DNA from: an uncultured Neomegalonema sp.
GTDB taxonomy: Bacteria; Pseudomonadota; Alphaproteobacteria; Rhodobacterales; Rhodobacteraceae
Direction of reading: 5' to 3'
Assembly (NCBI GenBank): GCA_937990185.1
Contig: CALKBI010000021.1
Location: 39,761 to 103,760 of the forward strand
DNA length: 64,000 bases
This document shows positions 17,958 through 26,404 of the stretch, piece by piece; position 1 is the stretch's first letter; each line of letters starts with the position of its first letter. The notes under the pieces were generated by a model. That model was given only the letters and a program-made list of their open reading frames with translations, was not told the DNA's origin and did not search any database. Position numbers and translations under genes: made by a program.

Positions 17958-19118
17958 ATGATCGGTCGCGTTCAATCTCCTAGCATTATCCGCATCGGCG
18001 GCGGTGTTGCGAAAGAAACCCCCGAAGTTCTCAAACAACTTGGACTTAGCCGTCCTTTGATTGTCACCGATATGAATCTCGTCAAGATCGGACATGTGAA
18101 GACCGTCACGGACACTCTCGATGAAGCTGGTATCGTATGGGGATTATTCGATGGCGTGGTCGAGGACCCCACCGATACCTGCGTTGAAATCGGCCTGATG
18201 GAACTGAACGCAGGAGAGTATGATTGTGTTATCGGTTTGGGCGGCGGGTCGCCAATGGACACCGCCAAAGCAATCAGCTTTATGGCTGTTAATCCCGGCC
18301 ATGTCAGGGACTACAAAGCACCTACGCAGATCGATAAGTGTGGCCTGCCAATTATTCTCATCCCAACTACAGGCGGCACGGGGTCCGAGCTGACAAGATG
18401 GTGCGTCATTACCGATACGCAGAAAGTAGAGAAGTACAATCTGAGCGGCCTCGCCTCGGTTGCAAAAGCAGCGCTAATCGACTGGACATTTACAACCACA
18501 AAACCGGCGCGAATAACGGCAGACACCGCCGTTGATAGTCTGACCCACGCCATCGAAGCCTATGTCAGCCGCAAGTCATTTCCCTACACGGATGCTTTTG
18601 CATTGGCCGCAATGCCCGCCATCGCAAAGCATGTTCGCACCGCTTATCAAGAGCCAGAGAATGCCGAAGCGCGCGAAGCCTTGATGCTCGCGGCTTCACA
18701 AGCGGGAATGGCGTTTTCCAATGCCTCGGTAGCGCTTGTCCACGGGATGAGCCGCCCCATTGGGGCGCATTTTCATGTTGCGCACGGGTTATCAAACGCA
18801 ATGCTCTTGCCCGCCGTCACCGCTTTCTCAGTATCGGCAGCCCCGGATCGGTATGCCGAATGTGCACGGGTGATGGGCATGGCCGAGGACAGTGATAATA
18901 GCGCACTTGCTTGTGAAAAACTCGTCAATGGTTTGCGGCAACTCAACGCCGACCTCGAAGTCCCCTCCCCCAAAGCCCAAGGCCATGACGAAGCGACGTA
19001 TTTCGAAAAACTCCCCATAATGGCGGAACAAGCTCTTGCCTCCGGCTCCCCGCAAAACAACCCCCGTGTTCCAACGGCGACAGAGATCATTGCCCTTTAT
19101 GAAGAGATTTGGGACTAA
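17958..19118 (+). CDS. Iron-containing alcohol dehydrogenase
   Basis: This 386-residue group III alcohol dehydrogenase has the NAD-binding GLGGGSPMDTAKAI loop, IPTTGGTGSE, and metal ligands in DSLTHAIEAYVS (Asp, His) and VHGMSRPIGAHFHVAHG (His, His). It is predicted to reduce or oxidise an alcohol or hydroxy acid with NAD and Fe(II); the substrate is unknown. I chose the ATG at 17958, right after the RraA stop. The coupling with an RraA-type aldolase suggests joint breakdown of a hydroxy-oxo acid. Confidence 0.9.
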   Translation: MIGRVQSPSIIRIGGGVAKETPEVLKQLGLSRPLIVTDMNLVKIGHVKTVTDTLDEAGIVWGLFDGVVEDPTDTCVEIGLMELNAGEYDCVIGLGGGSPMDTAKAISFMAVNPGHVRDYKAPTQIDKCGLPIILIPTTGGTGSELTRWCVITDTQKVEKYNLSGLASVAKAALIDWTFTTTKPARITADTAVDSLTHAIEAYVSRKSFPYTDAFALAAMPAIAKHVRTAYQEPENAEAREALMLAASQAGMAFSNASVALVHGMSRPIGAHFHVAHGLSNAMLLPAVTAFSVSAAPDRYAECARVMGMAEDSDNSALACEKLVNGLRQLNADLEVPSPKAQGHDEATYFEKLPIMAEQALASGSPQNNPRVPTATEIIALYEEIWD

Positions 19119-19170
19119 CGGCGTTTCTCTACGCTGGAAACCCCGCCCGTGATGCTCTACACCCCGCTTC

Positions 19171-20781
19171 ATGAGCACAATCGGACATAATAGCGGGGGC
19201 AATCTTCCCCCCGAAATCGCGCGGCGACGGACTTTCGCGATTATCTCTCACCCTGATGCGGGCAAGACCACGCTGACCGAGAAACTGCTGGTTTATGGCG
19301 GTGCGATTCAGACCGCCGGAGCTGTGCGCGCGAGGGGTGAACAGCGGCGCGCGACCTCTGATTTTCTAAAGATGGAGCAACAGCGCGGTATTTCGGTATC
19401 AGCCTCCGCGATGACGTTTGAGTGGGGCGATTGCTGGTTCAACCTACTCGATACGCCGGGTCACGAGGATTTCTCCGAAGATACCTATCGGACTCTAACC
19501 GCCGTTGATGCCGCCGTGATGGTTATCGACGCCGCGAAAGGCATCGAGCCGCAAACGCTGAAACTCTTCGAAGTCTGCAGGATGCGCGACTTGCCGATCC
19601 TGACTTTTGTGAACAAAATGGACCGCGAAGCCCGCGATACATTTGAAATCATTGATGAGATTCAGGAAAAGCTCGCTCTTGATGTGACCCCGGCAAGCTG
19701 GCCCATTGGTATGGGGCGTGAGTTTCTCGGCACGTATGACATTCTCAATGACCGCCTCGGCCTTATGGACCGTGCAGATCGTAACAAAAAGGCCGAAAGC
19801 ATCGAGATGACCGGCCTCGACGACACTAAACTCAGCGAACACATGCCTGCCGAACGCCTCGATGAGCTGCGGGAAAATGTCGAGATGGCGCGCGAGTTGT
19901 TGCCTGCCTTTGATGGACAATCCTTCCTCGAAGGTCACATGACGCCAATCTGGTTCGGCTCTGCGATCAACTCTTTTGGTGTTCAAGAGTTACTGACGGG
20001 GCTGGCCAAGTACGCCCCGCCACCGCAATCCCGGAAGACCGAGAGCCGCGAAGTCCAGCCCGACGAGAAAAAGGCCACCGGCTTTGTCTTTAAGGTGCAG
20101 GCCAATATGGACCCCAAGCACCGTGACCGCGTGGCGTTCTTGCGGCTTTGTTCAGGTAAGTTCAATCGCGGCATGAAAATGCACCATGTGCGGTCGGGTA
20201 AGCCGATGGCGATCTCGAACCCTGTACTGTTCTTGGCAAAGGACCGTGAACTGGCCGAGGAAGCATGGGCTGGCGATATCATCGGTGTGCCGAACCACGG
20301 ACAGCTCCGCATTGGCGATGCGCTGACCGAGGGTGAGAATTTGCGGTTCTCAGGCATTCCATCCTTCGCGCCCGAACTCCTGCGGACATGTCGCGCCGGT
20401 GATCCGATGAAGGCTAAACACCTCGATAAAGCGCTAACGCAATTCGCCGAGGAAGGCGCGGCCAAACTGTTCAAGCCCGAAATCGGCGGCGCGTGGATTG
20501 TCGGCGTGGTCGGCGCGCTGCAATTCGATGTGCTGTCCAGCCGGATCGAGACGGAATATTCCCTTCCGGTCCGGTTCGAAGCCACGCAATACAAAGAAGC
20601 ACGCTGGGTTTTGGGCGATAAGAAAGTGGTCGATGATTTTGTCACCAAAGAAAAAGGCCAATGCGCAATGGACCATGACGGCGACCCCGTTTTCATGATC
20701 CGCATCCCGTGGGACGTTGACCGTGTGGAACGGGATTATGAAGGGATCACCCTGAGCCGGACGAAAGAGATGCTGATTTAG
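19171..20781 (+). CDS. prfC: Peptide chain release factor 3
   Basis: This 536-residue translational GTPase recycles RF1/RF2 from the ribosome. The G domain shows SHPDAGKTTLTEKLL (P loop), QQRGISVSASA (switch I), DTPGHEDFSEDTYR (switch II) and VNKMDREARD (NKxD). Domain II and the C-terminal RF3 domain follow, and the length is standard. The first residues, STIGHNSGGNLPPE, are an extension before the normal RF3 start (RRRTFAIISHPDAGK). The gene appears to stand alone. Confidence 0.96.
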   Translation: MSTIGHNSGGNLPPEIARRRTFAIISHPDAGKTTLTEKLLVYGGAIQTAGAVRARGEQRRATSDFLKMEQQRGISVSASAMTFEWGDCWFNLLDTPGHEDFSEDTYRTLTAVDAAVMVIDAAKGIEPQTLKLFEVCRMRDLPILTFVNKMDREARDTFEIIDEIQEKLALDVTPASWPIGMGREFLGTYDILNDRLGLMDRADRNKKAESIEMTGLDDTKLSEHMPAERLDELRENVEMARELLPAFDGQSFLEGHMTPIWFGSAINSFGVQELLTGLAKYAPPPQSRKTESREVQPDEKKATGFVFKVQANMDPKHRDRVAFLRLCSGKFNRGMKMHHVRSGKPMAISNPVLFLAKDRELAEEAWAGDIIGVPNHGQLRIGDALTEGENLRFSGIPSFAPELLRTCRAGDPMKAKHLDKALTQFAEEGAAKLFKPEIGGAWIVGVVGALQFDVLSSRIETEYSLPVRFEATQYKEARWVLGDKKVVDDFVTKEKGQCAMDHDGDPVFMIRIPWDVDRVERDYEGITLSRTKEMLI

Positions 20782-20883
20782 CGCGAACCGGATCAAGAAA
20801 CACGTCCGCTCTCCCTAAAAGTTCTTCTCCTTAAATTCGGTAGTTTATGACAACTGATTGTATCAATTGAATCGGTGCGATTC

Positions 20884-21186
20884 TTATTCTTCAGAATCCC
20901 GACCAGAAAACATCGGCAAACCCCATTTATGTCGCCGATACATTAGGTTAGCATAATGCCAACTTGAAAACAAACAAACAAGCGACGGCACGAGATGGAA
21001 AACGGAATAGAGGGCACTGCCTCGATAAAATTCATCGACAGCACTCAAGAAGAACAGAAACGTAAGTACAATGCATAACACTGTCACGAAGACGATGGAA
21101 AGGATCTCGTTCGTCGTCATTTTCGAAAAGTGCTTCGGCTTTTCGCCTTTGAATTCAACGTAATCACTTACGTGCCAAATAGACAT
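20884..21186 (-). CDS. Small membrane protein of unknown function
   Basis: This 100-residue protein is not recognised. It starts MSIWHVSDYVEFKGEK; on the minus strand GGAGG lies five bases before that ATG, which fixes the start (a TTG four codons earlier is unlikely). Two hydrophobic stretches are clear: ILSIVFVTVLCIVLTFLFFL and ALYSVFHLVPSLVCLF. A charged cytoplasmic tail follows (YRRHKWGLP). It is isolated between prfC and ridA on the opposite strand. Nothing around it indicates a role. Confidence 0.6.
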   Translation of the reverse strand: MSIWHVSDYVEFKGEKPKHFSKMTTNEILSIVFVTVLCIVLTFLFFLSAVDEFYRGSALYSVFHLVPSLVCLFSSWHYANLMYRRHKWGLPMFSGRDSEE

Positions 21187-21297
21187 TTTATCCTCCAAAA
21201 ACTATGAGATTAAAGACCTATGCCCAGCGGCGATCCCGCTGGAATCTTTTACGGTAGCCTACTCGAAGCATCGCCCTCCTCCAACAGGACACTGCCC

Positions 21298-21639
21298 ATG
21301 ATCACCCGCATCGACACCTCCGCCCGCGCTTCAAAGATCGTCAAGCATAACGGCATCGCTTATCTCTCCGGTCAGGTTGCTGAGGGCGATACGATCCAAG
21401 AGCAGACCGCCGCTTGCCTCGCAAAAATCGACGCGCTGCTTGAACAGGCGGGAAGCTCGCGAGAAAAAATGCTGCGCGCGACGATCTGGCTTGCGGATAT
21501 GAAGGATTTCGCCGGATTGAACGAGGTTTGGAACGACTGGGTTCCCGAAGGCCATGCCCCTGCCCGCGCTTGCGGCGAGGCAAAGCTGGCCCGCGAAATC
21601 TTAAAGGTCGAAATTATCGTTGATGCCGTTTGCGACTAA
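21298..21639 (+). CDS. ridA: RidA-family protein
   Basis: This 113-residue protein of the RidA/YjgF/UK114 superfamily hydrolyses reactive enamine/imine intermediates produced by PLP enzymes. It has [19 protein letters not shown], the helix [15 protein letters not shown], and [12 protein letters not shown] near the C-terminus. The Ala-Arg-Ala-Cys stretch corresponds to the segment with the substrate-binding Arg in the family. I placed the start at 21298, with AGGA nine bases upstream; an earlier ATG at 21220 would add an unlike extension. Confidence 0.88.
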   Translation: MITRIDTSARASKIVKHNGIAYLSGQVAEGDTIQEQTAACLAKIDALLEQAGSSREKMLRATIWLADMKDFAGLNEVWNDWVPEGHAPARACGEAKLAREILKVEIIVDAVCD

Positions 21640-21648
21640 AGACCTGCG

Positions 21649-21957
21649 CTAAATTCCCTCAACTGCCTCAAAAGTCTCCAAAATGGGGGCTTCTTGATAA
21701 ACAACACGGTGATTGCCCGCGCCCTTGTGGGATGCCCTAAAAGCATCAGATCGCGTCCAATCTAAAAATGCGCCTTTGTCCCGCCACATCGAGTGGGACA
21801 CATAGAGCGTATGATCTTCACCCTCATCCCCTTTCAGCATCTTGAAAGACTCAAAGCCCGGAACTTCGCCAAGTTTGGAATCCCGACTGCGCCAAATTTC
21901 TTCAAATTGTGCCTCTTGTCCCTTCACAACTTTAAAGCGGTTCATGGCAATAAACAT
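21649..21957 (-). CDS. IsdG-like antibiotic biosynthesis monooxygenase family protein (putative haem-degrading)
   Basis: This 102-residue ABM-fold protein opens with MFIAMNRFKVVKGQEAQFEE and has FLDWTRSDAFRASHKGAG. The Asn (residue 6), Trp of LDWTRSD and His of ASHK match the Asn-Trp-His set needed by IsdG-type haem monooxygenases, and the local sequence resembles IsdG more than generic ABM proteins. It would open haem to release iron in the cytoplasm. AAGGAGA precedes the ATG on the minus strand. It converges with ridA, nine bases apart. The activity is inferred from residue conservation. Confidence 0.75.
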   Translation of the reverse strand: MFIAMNRFKVVKGQEAQFEEIWRSRDSKLGEVPGFESFKMLKGDEGEDHTLYVSHSMWRDKGAFLDWTRSDAFRASHKGAGNHRVVYQEAPILETFEAVEGI

Positions 21958-22109
21958 CGTTTCTCCTTACGTCGTTTTCCCACGACTTCTATGGCGCAAC
22001 ACTTGCTTCGCGAAAGGTCACAGTCACGCGAGGTTATCGCCTAAGACCATCTGCTCGTGATAGCAGTTTCTATACTCATCGTGATGCCCGTCTTATCAAG
22101 GATAGCTGA

Positions 22110-23099
22110 ATGAAGCGCGTTTCATTGTTTACGATTGCCGCTACAGGCATCTTTCTCGCTGCTTTTGGCGTGAATGCAGAATCCAACACCGGCTATAGCT
22201 CTGAAGAATCAGGTAAAATTTGCACTGCGGAAAACGCGCCTGCACCGCAAATCCGGGCAAGTTCATTCTCGGCAATCTCAATACCAGACACGCTTCCGGC
22301 ATCACGGGCAATTAAAGTCGCAGATCTGAGCGATGAAGAATTCGCCAGACGTCAGCGCGAATTTGAAGCGAGATTTCCCGGTGCGCCGTCTCTTGACGAC
22401 ACATCATCGGCATCGGCAGCCCCCCAATACGAGGAACGCAGCCTCACGAATGTTTTCCCGTATTCTGAATCGGCAACAGGACTTTCACCAAGTGGTAAGT
22501 TAGCGCTTTACCACATCGGTGTCGGTGTTGTTGGTGCGGATTTGATCACGCACCCTCAGTCTGTGGGCCTGCCCACAACCCTCGAATATAATATTCCGCA
22601 CTTACCCCAAGAAGAACCGCTTTGGTGCTGGGCAGCGGCGGCTCAACAAGCCATTGGGTGGGTCAACAAAGGCTATGCACCAACACAATGCGCTATTGTC
22701 GCGCTTGCCCACGGCTTGGATGTAAAGACTTGCTGCGGTGATAGGGAAGGTATCTGCGCCAGAACGGGAGAAATACCAGCCATTGGTCGTCTGGTGAGCT
22801 TATTCGGTGGCCAAGCCTATGAGTTGGCGACCGTACCGCGCGATCCAAGGCTGATTTATAATATTGTCGAAAAAGGCCAAACTCTGCTCATTCGCCTCCG
22901 CCCTGCTCCGCATGATGAAGCTGCAGGCATCAGACATATGATTGTTGTGCGCGGAATTGAGTGGACAACACTTCCTAACCAGCAGCTTGGAGCGAACCTT
23001 CTTTACAATGATCCACTTGGTTCCGGGATACGATCCGTGAGCTTTGACACAATCGTTGGTTTCTTTGAGCAAGCCTTGGTCGTGCGGCGCAACGGGTAA
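22110..23099 (+). CDS. Secreted papain-like cysteine protease
   Basis: This 329-residue protein starts with a signal peptide (MKRVSLFTIAATGIFLAAFG, cleavage near VNA-ES). About 130 residues of low-complexity linker follow, including a charged helix FARRQREFEARFPG. The C-terminal half is a papain-like/C39-like peptidase: LPQEEPLWCWAAAAQ with the probable nucleophile Cys173, IRHMIVVRGIEW with His276, and YNDPLG with Asn300/Asp301. Extra Cys pairs (QC, TCC, IC at about 194-216) fit disulfides outside the cytoplasm. Similar domains occur in AvrRpt2-like effectors and peptidase C39_2 proteins. The substrate is unknown, and no ABC exporter or immunity gene is adjacent. Confidence 0.75.
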   Translation: MKRVSLFTIAATGIFLAAFGVNAESNTGYSSEESGKICTAENAPAPQIRASSFSAISIPDTLPASRAIKVADLSDEEFARRQREFEARFPGAPSLDDTSSASAAPQYEERSLTNVFPYSESATGLSPSGKLALYHIGVGVVGADLITHPQSVGLPTTLEYNIPHLPQEEPLWCWAAAAQQAIGWVNKGYAPTQCAIVALAHGLDVKTCCGDREGICARTGEIPAIGRLVSLFGGQAYELATVPRDPRLIYNIVEKGQTLLIRLRPAPHDEAAGIRHMIVVRGIEWTTLPNQQLGANLLYNDPLGSGIRSVSFDTIVGFFEQALVVRRNG

Positions 23100-23124
23100 C
23101 AAGCTGCGTTAGTCACAAGTAAAC

Positions 23125-23160
23125 CTGCGTTAATTGACAATTAACGCAGAATCCTTATTT
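23125..23160 (+). terminator. Probable terminator after the cysteine protease gene
   Basis: CTGCGTTAATT (23125-23135) and AATTAACGCAG (23139-23149) form a perfect 11-bp stem with a three-base loop, followed by ATCCTTATTTT. It lies 26 bases after the protease stop codon and before the helicase leader. The near-palindrome could alternatively be a protein-binding operator for the helicase gene. Confidence 0.5.
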
Positions 23161-23251
23161 TGCGTTGCAAGAAACGGGTTGTATCCATACAGCCCCTTTT
23201 GAGAATGCAGGCATTAGTTCTACAATCTCATGCAACCCTTTGAAGGTATTA

Positions 23252-24787
23252 ATGACTTTTAGCGATCTAAACCTCGATCCGAAGGTACTTAAAGCAATTG
23301 CCGAAACCGGCTATACTGAACCCACCCCGATACAAGCAGAAGGTATTCCGCCTGCACTCGAGGGAAAAGACGTATTAGGGATCGCTCAGACTGGAACGGG
23401 CAAAACCGCTGCTTTCTCCATTCCAATGATCAACCGCCTGATCAAAGGCCGGGCGCGGGCGCGTATGCCACGTACTCTCGTTCTCGCACCAACGCGAGAA
23501 TTGGCTGCACAAGTCGCTGAAAACTTTGAGACATATTCGAAACACGTAAAGCTCTCGATGGCCTTGCTGATCGGAGGTGTCTCTTTCAAAGAACAAGACC
23601 AAAAGATTGATCGCGGCGTCGATGTCTTAATCGCGACACCGGGACGGCTGTTAGATCACGTTGAGCGCGGAAAACTAATGCTTTCGGGTATCGAAATTAT
23701 GGTTGTCGATGAAGCCGACCGTATGCTTGATATGGGTTTCATCCCTGATATTGAACGCATTTTCAAGATGACGCCTTTCACGCGCCAGACACTGTTCTTC
23801 TCGGCAACGATGCCTCCCGAGATCACACGCCTGACGCAAGAATTCTTGTCGAACCCGACCCGCATTGAAGTTGCCCGCGCATCCTCTGCCAGCGAAAACA
23901 TCACTCAAGCCCTTGTTTCCATTGGCTCAGGACGCAAAGACGGCCTTGCAAAAGCAAAACGTGACGGATTACGCGCGATCCTCGGTGATGAGGGCGAAAG
24001 TGTCACGAATGCAATCATCTTCTGTAATCGCAAGCGCGATATCGGGGTGTTGGAAAAGTCCCTAAAAAAGCATGGATTTTCCGTAGGATCTCTGCATGGC
24101 GATCTCGATCAACGCGTGCGAATGGCGACACTCGACGATTTCAGGGAAAACCGGATAACTCTTCTTGTTGCGTCCGACGTCGCTGCTCGCGGGTTGGATA
24201 TCCCCGCTGTGAGCCATGTCTTTAATTTTGACGTTCCAACCCATTCGGAGGATTACGTCCACCGAATTGGACGCACAGGCCGCGCTGGTCGCTCAGGCAA
24301 GGCTTTTACCTTAGCCACGAATGCCGAGACCAAATACGTCGAGCAAATCGAAAAAATGCTCAACACCGAAGTTCCGCGGATAGAACTTCCAGGAGCTACA
24401 GAGGCGCCTAAAAGCACTGAGGTCACGCCTGCTGAGGACGACAAACCTAAACGCAGCCGCGCACGCCGTGGATCGCGCTCTAAACAGGTTGAAAACGACA
24501 CGCCAGCGCATCAGGTCGAGGAGATTACTGAGGCGCCTGAAAACAAGAAGGCGGAGCGCCCGGCGAAAAAGGAACGCCCCGCTGCGCCCGCCAAAACTTC
24601 AGAATCCCGATCGACAGAAGCCCCTCGGCGAGAGAGTGGTGGCCGAGGGCGCGATAGGGACGACCGTGGTCCGCGTGTTAAAGGCCTTGGCGATCATATG
24701 CCTGCATTTATGCTCATCCCGATCCCTGATCTATCCAATCGCAACTCATCGGATGATGGCGATGTAGAGACACTCGATGCGGCATAG
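23252..24787 (+). CDS. DEAD-box ATP-dependent RNA helicase (RhlE-like)
   Basis: This 511-residue helicase has all core motifs: PTPIQ (Q motif, near 28), AQTGTGKT (45-52), PTRELAAQ, TPGRLLD, DEAD (153-156), SAT (184-186), then ASDVAARGLDIP and HRIGRTGRAGR. The C-terminal 140 residues are a disordered basic/acidic tail rich in Arg, Lys, Glu and Pro ending near GDHMPAFMLIPIP. Such proteins unwind RNA in ribosome assembly and cold-adapted decay. I placed the start at 23252 (AAGG just upstream, then MTFSDLNLDP); a frame reaching 23165 has no support. Confidence 0.94.
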   Translation: MTFSDLNLDPKVLKAIAETGYTEPTPIQAEGIPPALEGKDVLGIAQTGTGKTAAFSIPMINRLIKGRARARMPRTLVLAPTRELAAQVAENFETYSKHVKLSMALLIGGVSFKEQDQKIDRGVDVLIATPGRLLDHVERGKLMLSGIEIMVVDEADRMLDMGFIPDIERIFKMTPFTRQTLFFSATMPPEITRLTQEFLSNPTRIEVARASSASENITQALVSIGSGRKDGLAKAKRDGLRAILGDEGESVTNAIIFCNRKRDIGVLEKSLKKHGFSVGSLHGDLDQRVRMATLDDFRENRITLLVASDVAARGLDIPAVSHVFNFDVPTHSEDYVHRIGRTGRAGRSGKAFTLATNAETKYVEQIEKMLNTEVPRIELPGATEAPKSTEVTPAEDDKPKRSRARRGSRSKQVENDTPAHQVEEITEAPENKKAERPAKKERPAAPAKTSESRSTEAPRRESGGRGRDRDDRGPRVKGLGDHMPAFMLIPIPDLSNRNSSDDGDVETLDAA

Positions 24788-24837
24788 GGTGCTTTGAACA
24801 CCCCTAAACACGCGCCTCAAAGCACAACAACATTCTA

Positions 24838-24869
24838 TAAGGCTCTTCGATGATCGTAGAAGAGCCTTA
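24838..24869. terminator. Hairpin between the helicase and LOG genes
   Basis: TAAGGCTCTTC (24838-24848) and GAAGAGCCTTA (24859-24869) form a perfect 11-bp stem with a ten-base loop. It lies 51 bases after the helicase stop. No clear T run follows on either strand, so it may be a terminator, an RNA-processing site or a dyad operator. A smaller GGGTG/CACCC hairpin lies directly after the helicase stop. Confidence 0.4.
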
Positions 24870-24907
24870 CAGCCAATCACCTAAGAACCTAGCTTCAGGA
24901 GAACTCA

Positions 24908-25462
24908 ATGACCGCAAAGCAAACAATTTGCGTGTATTGTGGTTCGTCTCCCGGTTCGGCTCCCTCTTATGTAAAAGCGGCTGAAGAGCTTGGGCGCGGC
25001 ATTGCCGACGCCGGATGGCGGTTGATTTATGGCGCCGGTGATCTTGGGTTGATGGGTGCAACAGCGCGGTCATGTCTTGACGCTGGTGGCGAAGTTATCG
25101 GCGTGATCCCTGACCATTTGCGCTTTATCGAGGGCGAAGCGATGGGCTTAACAGCACTCGTTCGTACTGAGACGATGCATGAGCGCAAGAAAGTCATGTT
25201 CTCCAGCGCCGACGCCTTCATTGTCTTGCCGGGCGGCCCCGGTACACTCGATGAAACCATCGAGACACTCACTTGGCGGCAGCTTGGGCTTCATGAAAAG
25301 CCCCTCGCCCTTGTTGATGTCGATGGCTATTGGCAACCGTTCCTTGGTTTAATGGAGCATATGGCCACACAAAAATTCATGGCTGAGAGTTTCAAAGGAT
25401 ACTATGAAGTCGCTCCATCACCACGCGACGCAATTGAGGCCATTCGTGTGGCTCTGTCCTGA
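24908..25462 (+). CDS. LOG-family protein (cytokinin riboside 5'-monophosphate phosphoribohydrolase-like)
   Basis: This 184-residue protein opens with ICVYCGSSPGSAPSYVKAAEELGR and contains ETMHERKKVMFSSADAFIVL and PGGPGTLDETIETLTW (near residues 108-123), the PGGxGTxxE motif of the LOG family. Members release free bases from nucleotide monophosphates; in bacteria the physiological role is often general nucleotide clean-up. GGAG lies eight bases before the ATG. Its last 61 bases overlap the convergent rarD-like gene. Confidence 0.9.
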   Translation: MTAKQTICVYCGSSPGSAPSYVKAAEELGRGIADAGWRLIYGAGDLGLMGATARSCLDAGGEVIGVIPDHLRFIEGEAMGLTALVRTETMHERKKVMFSSADAFIVLPGGPGTLDETIETLTWRQLGLHEKPLALVDVDGYWQPFLGLMEHMATQKFMAESFKGYYEVAPSPRDAIEAIRVALS

Positions 25463-26310
25463 CGAATAAGCTCCAGACAATAAAGTACCACGGCGACCCA
25501 AATCAAACTAAAGCCAATCGCGCGATCCACGCCAAACGCTTCGCCAAGGATCAGGGCTGAAACCAATTGCAAAGTTGGATTAATATAAAAAAGCACGCCT
25601 ACGGTTGCAAAACGCAGCCGCTTTGTGGCCTCAACGAATAAGATCAGTGGAATCCCGGTAAACAGCGAACCACCGATCAACAAAAGCGCATCACGCCAAT
25701 CGCTAAAGAACTGCCCTCCTCCAATCCACACGATATAGAATAACAAGAATGGCAGGATGAGGAGCAGCTCCCACAGGACGCCAATCAACGGTGTTATCTG
25801 TGCGGCTTTGCGGATTACGCCATAGATCGCAAATGTCGTCATCACGCTCAACGAAATCCACGGCAATTCACCAAAGCGAACGCCAATCCAAGCCACGCCA
25901 ACCGTAGCGATTGCTGCCGCGATCCATTGAACGGGCGTAATGCTTTCCTTGAACACGACAACACTGAGTAAAAGCACGGCGAGCGGATAGATATAATACC
26001 CAAAACTTGCTTGCGCAGTTTGTCCAATCTGAATTGCGTAGATGAACACAAACCAATTCGACGCAATAGCGAGTGTCGAAAAGCACATAGCTGTGAGCTT
26101 GTATCTGTCGCGCCCCACCTCAAAGAAGCGTTCGCGGCGTCCCGTCAACAACGCATAAATGATAATTGGCGGCAACGACCAGAAAATCCGATGGACCACA
26201 ATCTCAAAGGGAGGAATGTGACTTAATTGAGCATAATAAAGCGGAGAAACGCCCCAAGTGACGGTTGCTGCAACGATACCAGCGATGCCGATAGCTTGGG
26301 AACTCATCAT
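25402..26310 (-). CDS. rarD: RarD-type EamA transporter
   Basis: This 302-residue protein has about ten transmembrane helices in two EamA repeats. It starts GIAGIVAATVTWGVSPLYYA, then IPPFEIVVHRIFWSLPP, typical of RarD, and contains GYYIYPLAVLLLSVV and FYINPTLQLVSALILGEAF. RarD proteins are drug/metabolite exporters of unknown substrate, first named for chloramphenicol sensitivity. The 3' end overlaps the LOG gene antiparallel for 61 bases. No partner gene indicates the substrate. Confidence 0.88.
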   Translation of the reverse strand: MMSSQAIGIAGIVAATVTWGVSPLYYAQLSHIPPFEIVVHRIFWSLPPIIIYALLTGRRERFFEVGRDRYKLTAMCFSTLAIASNWFVFIYAIQIGQTAQASFGYYIYPLAVLLLSVVVFKESITPVQWIAAAIATVGVAWIGVRFGELPWISLSVMTTFAIYGVIRKAAQITPLIGVLWELLLILPFLLFYIVWIGGGQFFSDWRDALLLIGGSLFTGIPLILFVEATKRLRFATVGVLFYINPTLQLVSALILGEAFGVDRAIGFSLIWVAVVLYCLELIRQDRATRMASIASRGDGATS

Positions 26311-26340
26311 ATCGCGCGCCGCTACCTTTCAGACCGCAAC

Positions 26341-26367
26341 CAAAAAACCCCGGCGCAATGGCCGGGG
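26341..26367 (-). terminator. Rho-independent terminator of sodB
   Basis: CCCCGGC (26348-26354) pairs with GCCGGGG (26361-26367) around a six-base loop. Read on the minus strand, a run of T follows the stem at once (the AAAAAA at 26342-26347 on the plus strand). It lies about 40 bases beyond the sodB stop codon. Confidence 0.85.
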
Positions 26368-26404
26368 CAAATCAGCTACAGCGTTTTGAGATAACCTTGA
26401 AGGA

